A stretch of DNA of 64,000 nt from Mycolicibacterium tusciae (GCF_002086795.1 NZ_MVIM01000007.1:248001-312000), one strand, 5' to 3'. Counted from the first letter of the stretch, positions 17,998 through 26,933 are shown. The notes: generated from the sequence alone by a model not told the origin. A program made the numbers and translations.

Positions 17998-19467
17998 CTA
18001 AACCGGTGCGATGCGCTGCGCCCACGGCAGCGCCTGCTCGAGTTGGCTCGCCAACCGGATGAGCAGCGCCTCACCCGCCAGCGGGGCGACGAACTGAACA
18101 CCCAGCGGCAGACCGGCCGCGGTCCAGTGCAGCGGCAGCGAGATCGCGGGTCGCCCGGTGATGTTCGCCAGCTGCGTGTACGGCACCCAGCCGAGATTCT
18201 TGTCCACCATGTCGTCGACGATTCCGGTGAACCGCAGCATGCTGGCGGTGCGGGTCTTGAGCAGCAGGTCGGCACCCTTCTGCAGCGCGGCCGGGAGGTC
18301 GAATTCGCCGGTCTTCGGGGGCGGGGTCGCCAGCGAGGGCGTCATCAGCAGGTCGTACGACTCGAAGAAGGTCGTCAGCCGGCGGGTGTGTTCGTGGCGC
18401 TTCTGGACCGCATCGACATAGTCCACGCTGCTGGTCGCACGGCCGATGGCCGCCAGGATCAGGGTGTCGCGCTCGAACGCGTCGTCGCCCGCGCCCGACA
18501 CGCGTTTGGCCTCGGCGAGTTCCCACGCGGTGTTGACGAACCACGCGAGCAGGAACTCCCTGGCGAGCGCGGCATCGTCGAAGGGCGCCTCAGGCAGCTC
18601 CTCGACGTGGTGGCCCAGCGCGGTCAACGCGGCGACGGTGGCCTCGACGGCCGCGTACGCCTCGGGATGCGGCGACGGCGTGATGGCACACGGCACCCGC
18701 ACACCGACGCGCAGCTTCGGAGGCTCCGCGCCGACATTCGACGCGAGGGGCGAATCCGGCAATCCGGGCACGAAAGGTCCGCCCGGTTCGCCGCCGAGGA
18801 TCACGTCGAGCATCGCGGCGGTGTCGCGCACGGTGCGCGAGACGACGCCCTGCACCGCCGCGCCGTGCATGGCCTCGCCCGTCGCCGGACCGAACGGCGT
18901 CAGACCTCGGCCAGGCTTCAATCCGACGAGCCCGCAGCACGCGGCCGGGATCCGGATCGATCCGCCGCCGTCGCTCGCACCGGCACACGGCACGATGCCC
19001 GCCGCCACCGCGGCCGCCGCCCCGCCCGACGAGCCACCCGGCGAGCGCTGCAGATCCCACGGATTGCTGGTGGGCCCCCACGCGGCCGGTTCGGTGATCC
19101 CCTTCGCGCCGAACTCGGGGGTGTTGGTCTTACCGAAGATCACCAGGCCCGCGTCGATCCAGCGTTGGACGACGGTGGCGTGCTCGGCGGCGGGCACGGA
19201 CATCAGCGCGCGTGAACCAGCCGAGGTCGGCAGACCGGCGTAGTCCTGCCCGAGGTCCTTGATCAGAAACGGGACGCCGGCGAACGGCCCGGTGAGATCC
19301 GCGGTCGGCGCAGCGGGCACGTCGCGCACGATCGCGTTGATCCGCGGGTTCACCGCCGCGGCCCGCTCCCGCGCCAGCGCCAGCAGTTCGGCCGCGGACA
19401 CCTGCTTGTCGGCGACCAGTTTCGCCAGCCCGGTGGCGTCATACGTCCGGTACTCCTCGAAGTTCAT
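17998..19467 (-). CDS. Amidase, amidase-signature family
   Basis: 489 residues. The Ser-cisSer-Lys catalytic site is visible: Lys in PFLIKDLGQDYAG (~residue 70-80), and the Ser-rich signature SPGGSSGGAAAAVAAG (~143-158) followed by GASDGGGSIRIPAACCGLVGLKP. Hydrolyses amide bonds of small carboxamides; mycobacterial members include AmiA2/AmiB2/AmiC. Cytosolic, no signal peptide. Substrate unknown. Confidence 0.92.
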   Translation of the reverse strand: MNFEEYRTYDATGLAKLVADKQVSAAELLALARERAAAVNPRINAIVRDVPAAPTADLTGPFAGVPFLIKDLGQDYAGLPTSAGSRALMSVPAAEHATVVQRWIDAGLVIFGKTNTPEFGAKGITEPAAWGPTSNPWDLQRSPGGSSGGAAAAVAAGIVPCAGASDGGGSIRIPAACCGLVGLKPGRGLTPFGPATGEAMHGAAVQGVVSRTVRDTAAMLDVILGGEPGGPFVPGLPDSPLASNVGAEPPKLRVGVRVPCAITPSPHPEAYAAVEATVAALTALGHHVEELPEAPFDDAALAREFLLAWFVNTAWELAEAKRVSGAGDDAFERDTLILAAIGRATSSVDYVDAVQKRHEHTRRLTTFFESYDLLMTPSLATPPPKTGEFDLPAALQKGADLLLKTRTASMLRFTGIVDDMVDKNLGWVPYTQLANITGRPAISLPLHWTAAGLPLGVQFVAPLAGEALLIRLASQLEQALPWAQRIAPV

Positions 19468-19502
19468 TCTCTGACCGTATGTCGCGTGGTTATCGTGCAG
19501 CC

Positions 19503-20276
19503 ATGAGCCTCGTCACCTACGAGTTGGACGATCACATCGCCACGATCACGCTCAACCGCCCGGAAGCACGCAACGCCATCAACGGTGCGCTGCGCCAAGA
19601 ACTGAACGCCGCCTGGGACCGGTTCCGCGATGACGAGGACGCGTGGGTGGGCATCCTGACCGCCAACGGCAGCGTGTTCTGCGCCGGCGGCGACCTCAAG
19701 GACGGCGAGGGATCGGTGGGCACCTTCGGCGGCACGTTCTGGGAGAAGCCGACGATCAACTCATTCGAGAGCGGGATGGAACTGTTCAAGCCGACCATCG
19801 CGGCCGTCAACGGCCCATGCGTCGGTTACGGGGTGACCGGAATTCTGTTCTGCGACTTCGTCATCGCCTCGACGACGGCCACGTTCTCGTTCCCCGAGGT
19901 GACGCTGGGAACGCCCACCATCGTCGGCGCGATCCGCCTGCCTGAGCGGCTGCGCTGGGCCGATGCCATGGAGTTGCTGCTGACGGGTGCGCCGATGTCG
20001 GCCGAGCGTGCCAAAGAAGTCGGCCTGGTGTGGAAGCTGGTCGAGCCCGACGAGTTGCAGGCACAGGCACGAGCCTGGGCGCAGACGCTGACGAAGGCCG
20101 CGCCGCTGGCGCAGCGCGCCACCAAGGAGGTGGCGTGGCGCACCGCGAACATGGGGTGGATCGAGTCGGTCCGCTTCGGCGAGACGATGCGCAAGGTCGC
20201 CGCTGCGACCGAGGATGTCGCCGAGGGGATTCGGGCGTGGCAGCAGAAACGAAGGCCACAGTGGCGGGGCCGCTGA
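19503..20276 (+). CDS. Enoyl-CoA hydratase/isomerase (crotonase) family
   Basis: 257 residues. Crotonase fold with NRPEARNAINGALRQEL, an oxyanion-hole region SVFCAGGDLKDGEG, and the second region AAVNGPCVGYGVTGILFCDF. At the second catalytic position (FPEVTLGTPTIVGA) Pro-Glu is present. Likely acts on an acyl-CoA in beta-oxidation or side-chain degradation. The ATG at 19503 (MSLVTYELDD) is preferred to an upstream ATG eight codons earlier. Convergent with the metallophosphoesterase. Confidence 0.9.
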   Translation: MSLVTYELDDHIATITLNRPEARNAINGALRQELNAAWDRFRDDEDAWVGILTANGSVFCAGGDLKDGEGSVGTFGGTFWEKPTINSFESGMELFKPTIAAVNGPCVGYGVTGILFCDFVIASTTATFSFPEVTLGTPTIVGAIRLPERLRWADAMELLLTGAPMSAERAKEVGLVWKLVEPDELQAQARAWAQTLTKAAPLAQRATKEVAWRTANMGWIESVRFGETMRKVAAATEDVAEGIRAWQQKRRPQWRGR

Positions 20277-20305
20277 TCATGCAAAAGCGGCGGGGCCGCT
20301 GATCA
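20263..20305. repeat. 17-bp tandem direct repeat between convergent genes
   Basis: GGCGGGGCCGCTGATCA occurs at 20263-20279 and again at 20289-20305, offset by 26 bases. The first copy carries the crotonase stop codon; the second carries the stop codon of the metallophosphoesterase on the other strand. Looks like a small tandem duplication at the gene junction. Confidence 0.9.
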
Positions 20306-21499
20306 GGCCGCAGTGGCGTGCAGCGTCAGCAGGGTGATCTCACTCGGCGCGAATACCCGAAACGGCGGACCCCAGAAACCCGTCCCGCGACTCGTGTACA
20401 GCTGTGTCCGCTCACCGTGCCGACTCAGGCCCTGCACCACCGGTTGATCCAGTCGGACAAGGTAGTTGAACGGCCAGATCTGGCCGCCATGGGTGTGTCC
20501 CGACACCTGCAGGTCGACGCCCGCACGCGCGGCGCGCCCGACCTGCTTGGGTTGATGGGCGAGAAGGAGGACCGGCAGCGTCGGGTCGGCCCCCGCCAAT
20601 GCGGCATCCAGATTTGCGCCGTGCCCGTCGACACCGGAGGCTTTCGCGGTGGCGTCGTCCACCCCGGCGACGACCAGGTGATCACCACCGCCTTCGACGA
20701 CGATGTGCCGATTGTGCAACGCGTCCCACCCGATGCGCTCCATGTAGTCCAGCCAGCCCTGCGCCTCGCTGAAGTACTCATGGTTGCCGGTGACATAGAC
20801 CCGCGCCGAGGCGGCGTCCACCGCCGCCAGCGGGCTCGCCTGGTTTTCGCGTAGCTCGACGGTTCCGTCGGCGATGTCACCGACGTGGCATACGACGTCG
20901 GCGCCGAGTTCATTGACCCGCGCGACCACGGCAGCCGACCAGCGCCCCCGGTCGATCGGCCCGTAGTGGGTGTCGGTGATCAGCGCGACACGTAGTCCGT
21001 CCAGACCTGCGCCCAGCCGCGCGATGGCAACGTCCACCTCTCGCACCCGAGGCACTCGCATCGCCTCGGCGTAGCCCCACGCCAGCAGGACCACCGTTGC
21101 GACGAGTACACCGCCCGCGACCCACCTCGACCGTGCCGGATCCCCGACTCCCCCGGCGAGCAGCAGCAGGCCCGCCACCTGGCCCAGCACGGACCACACG
21201 AACAGCACCCACGCCGCACCCAGCAGCGCATCGCCTGCGACGGCAGCCCGGTCGGAATGCCGGCGGCCGTGGCCGAGCACCATCAGCGTCGGCAGTGCGC
21301 CGGCGGCGGTGACGAGCAGCAGCGTGCCAGCCACGAAGACGGCGGGAGGCCACGTCGTCCCCGCCCCCAGCAGCGTCCACCACGGCACGGCGAACAGCAG
21401 CAACACGATGGTCGAAACCACCGCCAGCCGGCCGAGCTTGCGTGACCGCCGTGGCGGGTCGTCGATCGTTTCGACTACCTCAGCGGGATTGTCCGTCAT
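20303..21499 (-). CDS. Membrane metallophosphoesterase
   Basis: 398 residues: an N-terminal membrane part with four to five hydrophobic helices, then a calcineurin-like phosphoesterase domain. Metal motifs: ITDTHYGPID, CHVGDIADG, TGNHEYFS, LAHQPKQV and SGHTHGGQIWP. Similar in layout to YkuE/YaeI-type proteins. Likely faces the periplasmic side or membrane surface; the natural phosphoester is unknown. Start ATG 21499, with a GTG one codon earlier as alternative. Confidence 0.9.
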   Translation of the reverse strand: MTDNPAEVVETIDDPPRRSRKLGRLAVVSTIVLLLFAVPWWTLLGAGTTWPPAVFVAGTLLLVTAAGALPTLMVLGHGRRHSDRAAVAGDALLGAAWVLFVWSVLGQVAGLLLLAGGVGDPARSRWVAGGVLVATVVLLAWGYAEAMRVPRVREVDVAIARLGAGLDGLRVALITDTHYGPIDRGRWSAAVVARVNELGADVVCHVGDIADGTVELRENQASPLAAVDAASARVYVTGNHEYFSEAQGWLDYMERIGWDALHNRHIVVEGGGDHLVVAGVDDATAKASGVDGHGANLDAALAGADPTLPVLLLAHQPKQVGRAARAGVDLQVSGHTHGGQIWPFNYLVRLDQPVVQGLSRHGERTQLYTSRGTGFWGPPFRVFAPSEITLLTLHATAA

Positions 21500-21704
21500 C
21501 ACCGACGACGTTACCGATGGATTTGCGGGCTCGCCGTCCGCCTCACAATCCGGAGACGGTGACGGTGAAAAGAACGTGACGTGATCCTTTCATCGGTTCA
21601 CATCGATGACACGGCGCGCGGGAACCCTAGCGTCGACATCCACTCCCGCCAGGCCATCGACGACCGGGTGCTCAACGAACGTCAACGACGGAAGAAGCGA
21701 CGAA

Positions 21705-22559
21705 GTGTCCTACGTGGAACCCCCTCAATTCGTAACGAAGATGATCGACGCCGGTGAAACCAAGGTGTTCATGTCCACCCGGGACACCGTCATCCGCGCC
21801 TATATGGCCGGTGCCATCCTCGCCTTGGCCGCCGCGTTCGCGGTCACGATCACCGTGCAGACGGGCAACGCCCTTGTCGGAGCAGTGCTGTTTCCGGTGG
21901 GCTTCTGTCTGCTGTATTTGATGGGCTTCGACTTGCTCACCGGAGTCTTCACGCTGGTTCCGCTGGCGTTACTCGACAAACGGCGTGGCGTCACAATCCG
22001 GTCGATTCTGCGCAATTGGGGCCTGGTCTTCGTCGGCAATTTCCTTGGAGCGCTGACCGTGGCGCTGATGATCGCCATCACCGTGACCTACGCATTCACG
22101 GTGGATCCGAACGAGGTCGGCCAGAAGCTCGGGGAGATCGGCACCAGCCGCACCGTCGGATACGCCGACCACGGTGCCGCCGGGATGCTGACCCTTTTCA
22201 TCCGAGGCGTGCTCTGCAACTGGATGGTCTCCACCGGCGTCGTCGCAGCGATGATGTCAACTTCGGTGACGGGCAAGGTAATCACCATGTGGATGCCCAT
22301 CATGCTGTTTTTCTACATGGGCTTCGAGCACTCGGTGGTGAACATGTTCCTGTTCCCGTCCGGGCTGATGCTCGGTGGCGACTTCTCCGTCGCGGACTAC
22401 TTCATTTGGAATGAGATCCCGACAGTCGTGGGCAATCTTGTCGGCGGACTGGCCTTTGTCGGGCTCACGCTCTATGCGACGCACGCCCGCACCGGCATCG
22501 AGTGGAACCGTCCCGCCGATCCCACCGACTTCAAGCTGCCCGCCGAGGCCAACGCATGA
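21705..22559 (+). CDS. Formate/nitrite-transporter (FNT) family anion channel, candidate cyanate channel
   Basis: 284 residues with about six transmembrane helices. FNT signatures: GAILALAAAFAVTITVQ, GRNW-type loop as RNWGLVFVGNFLGAL, and GFEHSVVNMFLFPSGLMLGG, which contains the conserved pore histidine. FNT proteins pass small monovalent anions (formate, nitrite, hydrosulfide). The stop overlaps the cyanase ATG (ATGA), so cyanate, also a small linear monovalent anion, is the likely cargo by inference. The GTG at 21705 is preferred over an ATG at 21606 because GGAAGAAG lies just upstream and the preceding residues are not FNT-like. Confidence 0.9.
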   Translation: MSYVEPPQFVTKMIDAGETKVFMSTRDTVIRAYMAGAILALAAAFAVTITVQTGNALVGAVLFPVGFCLLYLMGFDLLTGVFTLVPLALLDKRRGVTIRSILRNWGLVFVGNFLGALTVALMIAITVTYAFTVDPNEVGQKLGEIGTSRTVGYADHGAAGMLTLFIRGVLCNWMVSTGVVAAMMSTSVTGKVITMWMPIMLFFYMGFEHSVVNMFLFPSGLMLGGDFSVADYFIWNEIPTVVGNLVGGLAFVGLTLYATHARTGIEWNRPADPTDFKLPAEANA

Positions 22560-23011
22560 ACCGCGCTGAGATCACTGAGCAGATCAGCGCCGCGCGAATC
22601 GCCAGGGCGTTGACCTGGCAGCAGCTCGCCGAGGCCATCGACAAACCGGTGGTGTGGACGATTTCGGCGCTGCAAGGCCAGCACCCGATTCCGGCCGAAG
22701 CCGGCAAGGTACTCGTCCAGCTGCTCGGTTTGGACGAGTCAGCGGTACCGATCTTGGCGGAGGTTCCGATGCGCGGCGGGTCGCCCGCCGCGGTGCCCAC
22801 CGATCCGACGATCTACCGTTTCCATGAGGCCCTTCAGGTGTACGGCGGCGCCATCAAGGAACTCATCCACGAACAGTTCGGCGACGGGATCATGAGCGCC
22901 ATCAACTTCAGTCTCGAGGTTCAGCGCAAGGCCCATCCTGAGGGAGACCGTGTTGTGGTTACGTTCGACGGGAAATTCCTGCCCTACGCGTGGACGGCGG
23001 CCGACGGCTAA
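22556..23011 (+). CDS. cynS: Cyanase (cyanate hydratase)
   Basis: 151 residues, close to the E. coli enzyme length. N-terminal helical domain (residues 1-75), then the catalytic C-terminal domain. The active-site set is present: Arg88 and Glu91 in DPTIYRFHEALQVYG and Ser114 in GDGIMSAINF. Converts cyanate plus bicarbonate to carbamate, which yields ammonia and CO2; acts as a decamer in the cytosol. Start ATG 22556 lies inside the FNT stop. No carbonic anhydrase or CynX is adjacent. Its stop overlaps the convergent desaturase stop by 4 bases. Confidence 0.95.
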   Translation: MNRAEITEQISAARIARALTWQQLAEAIDKPVVWTISALQGQHPIPAEAGKVLVQLLGLDESAVPILAEVPMRGGSPAAVPTDPTIYRFHEALQVYGGAIKELIHEQFGDGIMSAINFSLEVQRKAHPEGDRVVVTFDGKFLPYAWTAADG

Positions 23012-24246
23012 CTGGTGGCCATCGCCCCCGTCTCGAGCTCACGTACCGCAGTACGCAAACCACGGCGTCTTCCCGTAGACGGGTCGACCCCGAAGCTCTC
23101 GCGGATCCCGTTGCGGATCCGGAACTTCAGCTCCGAGTGGGTTTCCGGGGCGTCGTCGGATGACGCCCTGAGCAACTTGTCGGGGAGTGCCAGTTTCAGA
23201 ATCGTCCAGAACGACTGAAAGTATTGGCGGGGAAGCGATCCCGTGGTGTAAGGCAGATCGTACTTCTCGCAAAGCGCCCTGACCCGCTCGGCGATCTCAG
23301 CGTACCGGTTGCTTGGAAGGTCGGGAAACAAGTGATGCTCGATCTGATAACAGAGATTTCCGCTCATGAACGCCATTACAGGACCTGCGTGAAAATTGGC
23401 CGAGGCCAACATTTGCCGCAGATACCACTCCCCGTTGGTCTCGTTGTCAAACTCTTGCTGTGTGAACTTTTCCGCACCATCGGGAAAGTGGCCGCAGAAG
23501 ATGACTGCGTACGCCCAGTAATTTCGGATCAGATTGGCAATCGCGTTGGCCTTCAGCGTCGATTTCCAGTTGCGCCCCGCCAAGGCCGGAAAGACGATGT
23601 AGTCCTTGCCCACCTGTTTGCCGACCTTCTTGCCGATAACCCGCAGATCTTTGCGCACCTCTGCGATGGACTTCTCACCTTTGCGGTACTTCGTGGTCTC
23701 CAAGCCGTGGGCGGCCACCCCCCACTCGAAAAGGGTGCCGAGCAAAATGTTGTAGATCGGATTGCCGATCATCCACCGCTCCCATCGTTGGTCGCGGGTC
23801 AGGCGCATGATTCCGTAGCCGATGTCGTCGTCGAGGCCGACGACGTTCGTGTACTTGTGGTGAATGAAGTTGTGGGACTTCTTCCAGTGCACGCTTGGGG
23901 AAGTGGTATCCCACTCCCACTCGGTCGAGTGAATCTCCGGATCGTTCATCCAATCCCACTGGCCATGGATGATGTTGTGCCCCAGCTCCATATTCTCGAT
24001 GATCTTGGCGGCCGCCAGCATGCCGATTCCCGCGAGGCGGGCCGCCCTGTTGTGACTCGCGAACAACGCGACGCGCCCGCCCGCGGCCAGGCTGCGTTGC
24101 AGCTGGATGGCCCGTCGGATATAGCGCGCATCGCGTTCACCCCTCGAGTCCTCGATGTCGGCGCGGATGGCGTCGAGTTCATCGGCGAGCGCCTCGACGT
24201 CCTCGGGTGTGAGGTGCGCGTACTCCTTGATGTCGGTGATGGCCAT
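23008..24246 (-). CDS. Acyl-CoA desaturase, DesA3 type
   Basis: 412 residues. Membrane di-iron fatty-acid desaturase with three His boxes: GHNIIHG (His90, His94), HNFIHHKYTN (125-134) and QIEHHLFPD (301-309). Hydrophobic segments near 68-80, 163-180 and 240-252. Introduces a cis double bond, probably delta-9 in stearoyl-CoA, by analogy with M. tuberculosis DesA3. It needs electrons from the ferredoxin-reductase-like protein encoded 17 bases upstream in the same operon. Confidence 0.93.
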   Translation of the reverse strand: MAITDIKEYAHLTPEDVEALADELDAIRADIEDSRGERDARYIRRAIQLQRSLAAGGRVALFASHNRAARLAGIGMLAAAKIIENMELGHNIIHGQWDWMNDPEIHSTEWEWDTTSPSVHWKKSHNFIHHKYTNVVGLDDDIGYGIMRLTRDQRWERWMIGNPIYNILLGTLFEWGVAAHGLETTKYRKGEKSIAEVRKDLRVIGKKVGKQVGKDYIVFPALAGRNWKSTLKANAIANLIRNYWAYAVIFCGHFPDGAEKFTQQEFDNETNGEWYLRQMLASANFHAGPVMAFMSGNLCYQIEHHLFPDLPSNRYAEIAERVRALCEKYDLPYTTGSLPRQYFQSFWTILKLALPDKLLRASSDDAPETHSELKFRIRNGIRESFGVDPSTGRRRGLRTAVRELETGAMATS

Positions 24247-24263
24247 GATCCCTCCCTCTCTGT

Positions 24264-25394
24264 CTAGATCTTGAGCGTGCAGTCGCCGGATGCGGTGGAG
24301 ACGCAGGTGTTGATTCGGTCGCCTGCGCCGTGCTCCTCGCCGGAGCGGAAATCACGCACATGGCCCGACTCCAGTGGCAGCACACAGGTTTGACAGATAC
24401 CCATACGGCAACCGAAGGGCATTTGAATGCCCACCTTCTCCCCCGCCTCCAGAAGCGATGTGGCACCGTCGATCTCGAGACTCTTGTCAGAGATGGCGAA
24501 TGTGACGGTGCCGCCTTCGCCACCCTTATCGGTGCGCGCGATCGTGAACCTCTCGATGTGGAGGTGCTCGGCGCGGTCGGCGGCGTCCCACACTTTCTCG
24601 ATGTCATCAAGCATCTGGGCGGGCCCGCAGGCCCAGGTCGGCCGCTCCGCCCAATCGGGAACTACATCACCGATGTCCTCGAACTCGAGGTGCCCATCGG
24701 TCTCGGTCAGCTGCAGTTGCAGCCGGTAGCTCGCATGGTCGTCCTCCAGCATCCGCAGCTCGTCGTGGAAGATCACGTCGTCCGCCGTGGGCGCGGAGTG
24801 CACGTGCACGATGTCCGGGGACTGTCCGCGCGCGGTCAGGGTCCGCAACATCGCCATCACCGGCGTGATGCCGCTTCCGGCACTGATGAAGAGAACCTTT
24901 TCCGGTGGCGGGTTTGGCAGTGCGAAGTCACCTTTGGGTTTCGCCAGCCGCACGATCGTGCCGGGTTCGACGCCGTTGACCAGATGCGAAGACAAGAAAC
25001 CCTCGGGGGTGGCCTTTACCGTGATCGTGATGTGCTTGGAATCCCTGAGCGGAACCGACGTCAACGAGTACGAGCGCCAGTGCCACCGCCCGTCGACGCG
25101 CAAGCCGATGCCCACGTATTGCCCAGGGCGGTACTCGGCGGTGAAGCCCCACCCCGGTTTTATCGTGACGGTCGCAGAGTCCTGTGTTTCCCTGCGCACG
25201 TCGACGACCTCACCCCGAAGCTCGCGAGCCGTCCACAGCGGATTGAGCAATTTGAGGTAGTCGTCCGGAAGCAACGGTGTGGTGGCGCGAGCGGCGAGGC
25301 CGCGCAGAACATTCACTTTCGGAGTGACCGCGGTTTCGACGTTTTTTGCCGGTTTGACGGCCCACCGCGCGATTCGGCGTGTGGTCAGGGGCAT
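24264..25394 (-). CDS. Ferredoxin reductase with C-terminal 2Fe-2S domain, desaturase electron donor
   Basis: 376 residues. FAD domain ([22 protein letters not shown]), NAD(P)H domain ([20 protein letters not shown]) and a C-terminal plant-type 2Fe-2S domain with [16 protein letters not shown] and the fourth Cys in RINTCVS. Same type as Rv3230c, the oxidoreductase partner of DesA3 in M. tuberculosis. GGAGGTGA sits just before the ATG at 25394, and its last bases are the stop of the upstream 58-residue ORF. Confidence 0.93.
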   Translation of the reverse strand: MPLTTRRIARWAVKPAKNVETAVTPKVNVLRGLAARATTPLLPDDYLKLLNPLWTARELRGEVVDVRRETQDSATVTIKPGWGFTAEYRPGQYVGIGLRVDGRWHWRSYSLTSVPLRDSKHITITVKATPEGFLSSHLVNGVEPGTIVRLAKPKGDFALPNPPPEKVLFISAGSGITPVMAMLRTLTARGQSPDIVHVHSAPTADDVIFHDELRMLEDDHASYRLQLQLTETDGHLEFEDIGDVVPDWAERPTWACGPAQMLDDIEKVWDAADRAEHLHIERFTIARTDKGGEGGTVTFAISDKSLEIDGATSLLEAGEKVGIQMPFGCRMGICQTCVLPLESGHVRDFRSGEEHGAGDRINTCVSTASGDCTLKI

Positions 25395-25400
25395 CTGTCG

Positions 25401-25577
25401 TCACCTCCGGCCGAGCGGAACTGTCCATTCAGTGAACACATGTACACCCGGTACCCCGCCGCCCGGATGTTCACACATCATGGCGAGACGTTGGCCCCAG
25501 AACGCGTCGACAGCGCCGCCATCTGCAACCCTGCCCAACAGCGCCGCTACCGCGCCGAAATCCCTGAATTGCTGCAT
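25401..25577 (-). CDS. 58-residue protein heading the desaturase operon
   Basis: ATG at 25577 is preceded by a near-perfect AGGAGGT. The protein starts MQQFRDFGAVAALLGRV and ends FTEWTVPLGRR. It has a helical N-terminal half, a Gly-rich stretch (EHPGGGVPGVHVF) and a Trp-containing tail. The stop TGA lies within the Shine-Dalgarno of the ferredoxin reductase (GGAGGTGA), so the two are coupled. No family recognised; could be a small accessory subunit of the desaturase electron chain or a coupling leader. Confidence 0.6.
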   Translation of the reverse strand: MQQFRDFGAVAALLGRVADGGAVDAFWGQRLAMMCEHPGGGVPGVHVFTEWTVPLGRR

Positions 25578-25755
25578 CGTTGACCTCCTGCGCTCAATGC
25601 GGCCACCGCCTGAACCGTCGGCGCCCCATCCCTCGCATGATCGTTTCGGCGGCTGATTCGGCATCACTGTTGTTCATTCGTCAGGCATTCCCGCATCCGA
25701 TTCGCACGCGTTGCCTGGGCGTAACACTTCTCGACTCTGGACTAGTCTTTCGGGC

Positions 25756-26313
25756 GTGCTCGATGCCCTCTGGACCGCCGCGACCCGGCATCCGTTCCTC
25801 GACGCGGTGCGCGACGGCACCATCGGCGACGCGGACTTCGACCGGTGGCTGGCGCAGGATGCACTGTTTGTCGCCGACCTGCTCACCTTTCAGGCGCGGC
25901 TGCTCGCGCGGGCGCCGCGCCCGGCTCAGGGGGTGCTCGCGGGGGGATGTGTGGCCCTGGTCGACGAGCTGGATTGGTTCGAGTCGAAGTCGGCCGAGCG
26001 GGGCGTCGACCTGGAGCAGCCCGCGCTGGCGGCGACGGCCGCCTATCGCGAACTGCTGCAGCGACTCGACACGATGCCTGTTGACGCGGCGCTGACGGCG
26101 CTCTGGGTCATCGAGCGGGTGTACCTACTCGCGTGGTCGTCGGCGATCTCGAGCACTTCACCCCTTCGTGAATTCGTGGAGCATTGGACCGCGCCCGGCT
26201 TCACCGCATACGTGGACGCGCTCGGGGAACTGGCAACCCCCGAGGGCGCCGAAGATGTGGTCGCCGAGGTGCTGACGCGTGAGGTGGCGTTCTGGGATAT
26301 GGCACTGGCATGA
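25756..26313 (+). CDS. TenA-family protein, TENA_E type (catalytic Cys replaced by Glu)
   Basis: 185 residues of the TenA/thiaminase-II helical bundle. The conserved Asp is in WLAQDALFVADLL (Asp35). At the position of the TenA cysteine the sequence is ALWVIERVYLLAWS, with Glu120 in place of Cys, and the C-terminal catalytic Glu is in REVAFWDMAL. This matches the TENA_E subgroup, reported to process formylated amino-pyrimidine from thiamin breakdown. GTG start at 25756 follows a TAGTCT -10-like box by seven bases, so the mRNA may be leaderless. Overlaps the next TenA gene (ATGA). Confidence 0.75.
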   Translation: MLDALWTAATRHPFLDAVRDGTIGDADFDRWLAQDALFVADLLTFQARLLARAPRPAQGVLAGGCVALVDELDWFESKSAERGVDLEQPALAATAAYRELLQRLDTMPVDAALTALWVIERVYLLAWSSAISSTSPLREFVEHWTAPGFTAYVDALGELATPEGAEDVVAEVLTREVAFWDMALA

Positions 26314-26924
26314 GCCTCTCCAATCAGCTGTGGTCCGCCAACGGCGATCTGGCCGCTGCCGCGCTGGCGCATCCGTTCGTCCGCGGACTGGGCGACGGCT
26401 CGCTGGATCGCGAGGTCTTCGCGGGTTACGTCGCGCAGGATGCGTTCTTCCTCGAATCCTTCGCACGCGCCTACGCTTTGGCGCTGGCTCGCAGCACCGA
26501 TACCCCCACGCTTATCGCCTTGGCCGGCTTGATCTCCGGAGTAGCCGACGAGTTGGGCCTGCACAACTCGTACGCCGCGCGCTGGGGCATCGACATGGCC
26601 GGCGTCGAACCGTCGCCCGCGACGCTGGCGTACACCGACTTTCTGCTCGCCAGCGCCGCGACGGGCGGACTGGGCGTGACGCTTTCGGCGATGACGCCAT
26701 GCATGCGCCTCTACGCCTGGCTGGGGACGTCGTTGGATGCGGAGGTGGCGGGACCGTACGCGGAATGGGTGCAGACCTATTCCGATCCCGGCTTCGAGAG
26801 CTTGGCGTCCCAACTGGAAGGGCTCCTCGACCAGCACGCCGACGACCACGCCGCCGTCAGGCAGGCCTACCGGCGCGCGATGACCCTCGAGGTGGCCTTC
26901 TTCGAGTCGGCACTGTCACGCTGA
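26310..26924 (+). CDS. TenA-family aminopyrimidine aminohydrolase, TENA_C type
   Basis: 204 residues. Asp44 in YVAQDAFFLESF, Tyr108 in LAYTDFLL, the nucleophile Cys131 with Tyr135 in TPCMRLYAWLG, and Glu194 in TLEVAFFESAL match the TenA active site. Expected to convert aminomethyl-HMP to HMP in thiamin salvage (or act as thiaminase II). Starts within the stop of the Glu-type paralogue, so both proteins are made together. I did not recognise other thiamin genes in the window. Confidence 0.85.
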   Translation: MSLSNQLWSANGDLAAAALAHPFVRGLGDGSLDREVFAGYVAQDAFFLESFARAYALALARSTDTPTLIALAGLISGVADELGLHNSYAARWGIDMAGVEPSPATLAYTDFLLASAATGGLGVTLSAMTPCMRLYAWLGTSLDAEVAGPYAEWVQTYSDPGFESLASQLEGLLDQHADDHAAVRQAYRRAMTLEVAFFESALSR

Positions 26925-26933
26925 AATCCATTG

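Noticed and set aside
18043..19215. 390-codon forward frame antisense to the amidase
   Set aside because: No domain, Arg-rich composition; the amidase frame has its signature motif.
23008..23011. Convergent stops sharing CTAA (cynS/desaturase; again at 39160-39163 for marR/GH5)
   Set aside because: Two occurrences of a 4-base stop overlap between convergent genes are expected in a compact genome; no shared function implied.
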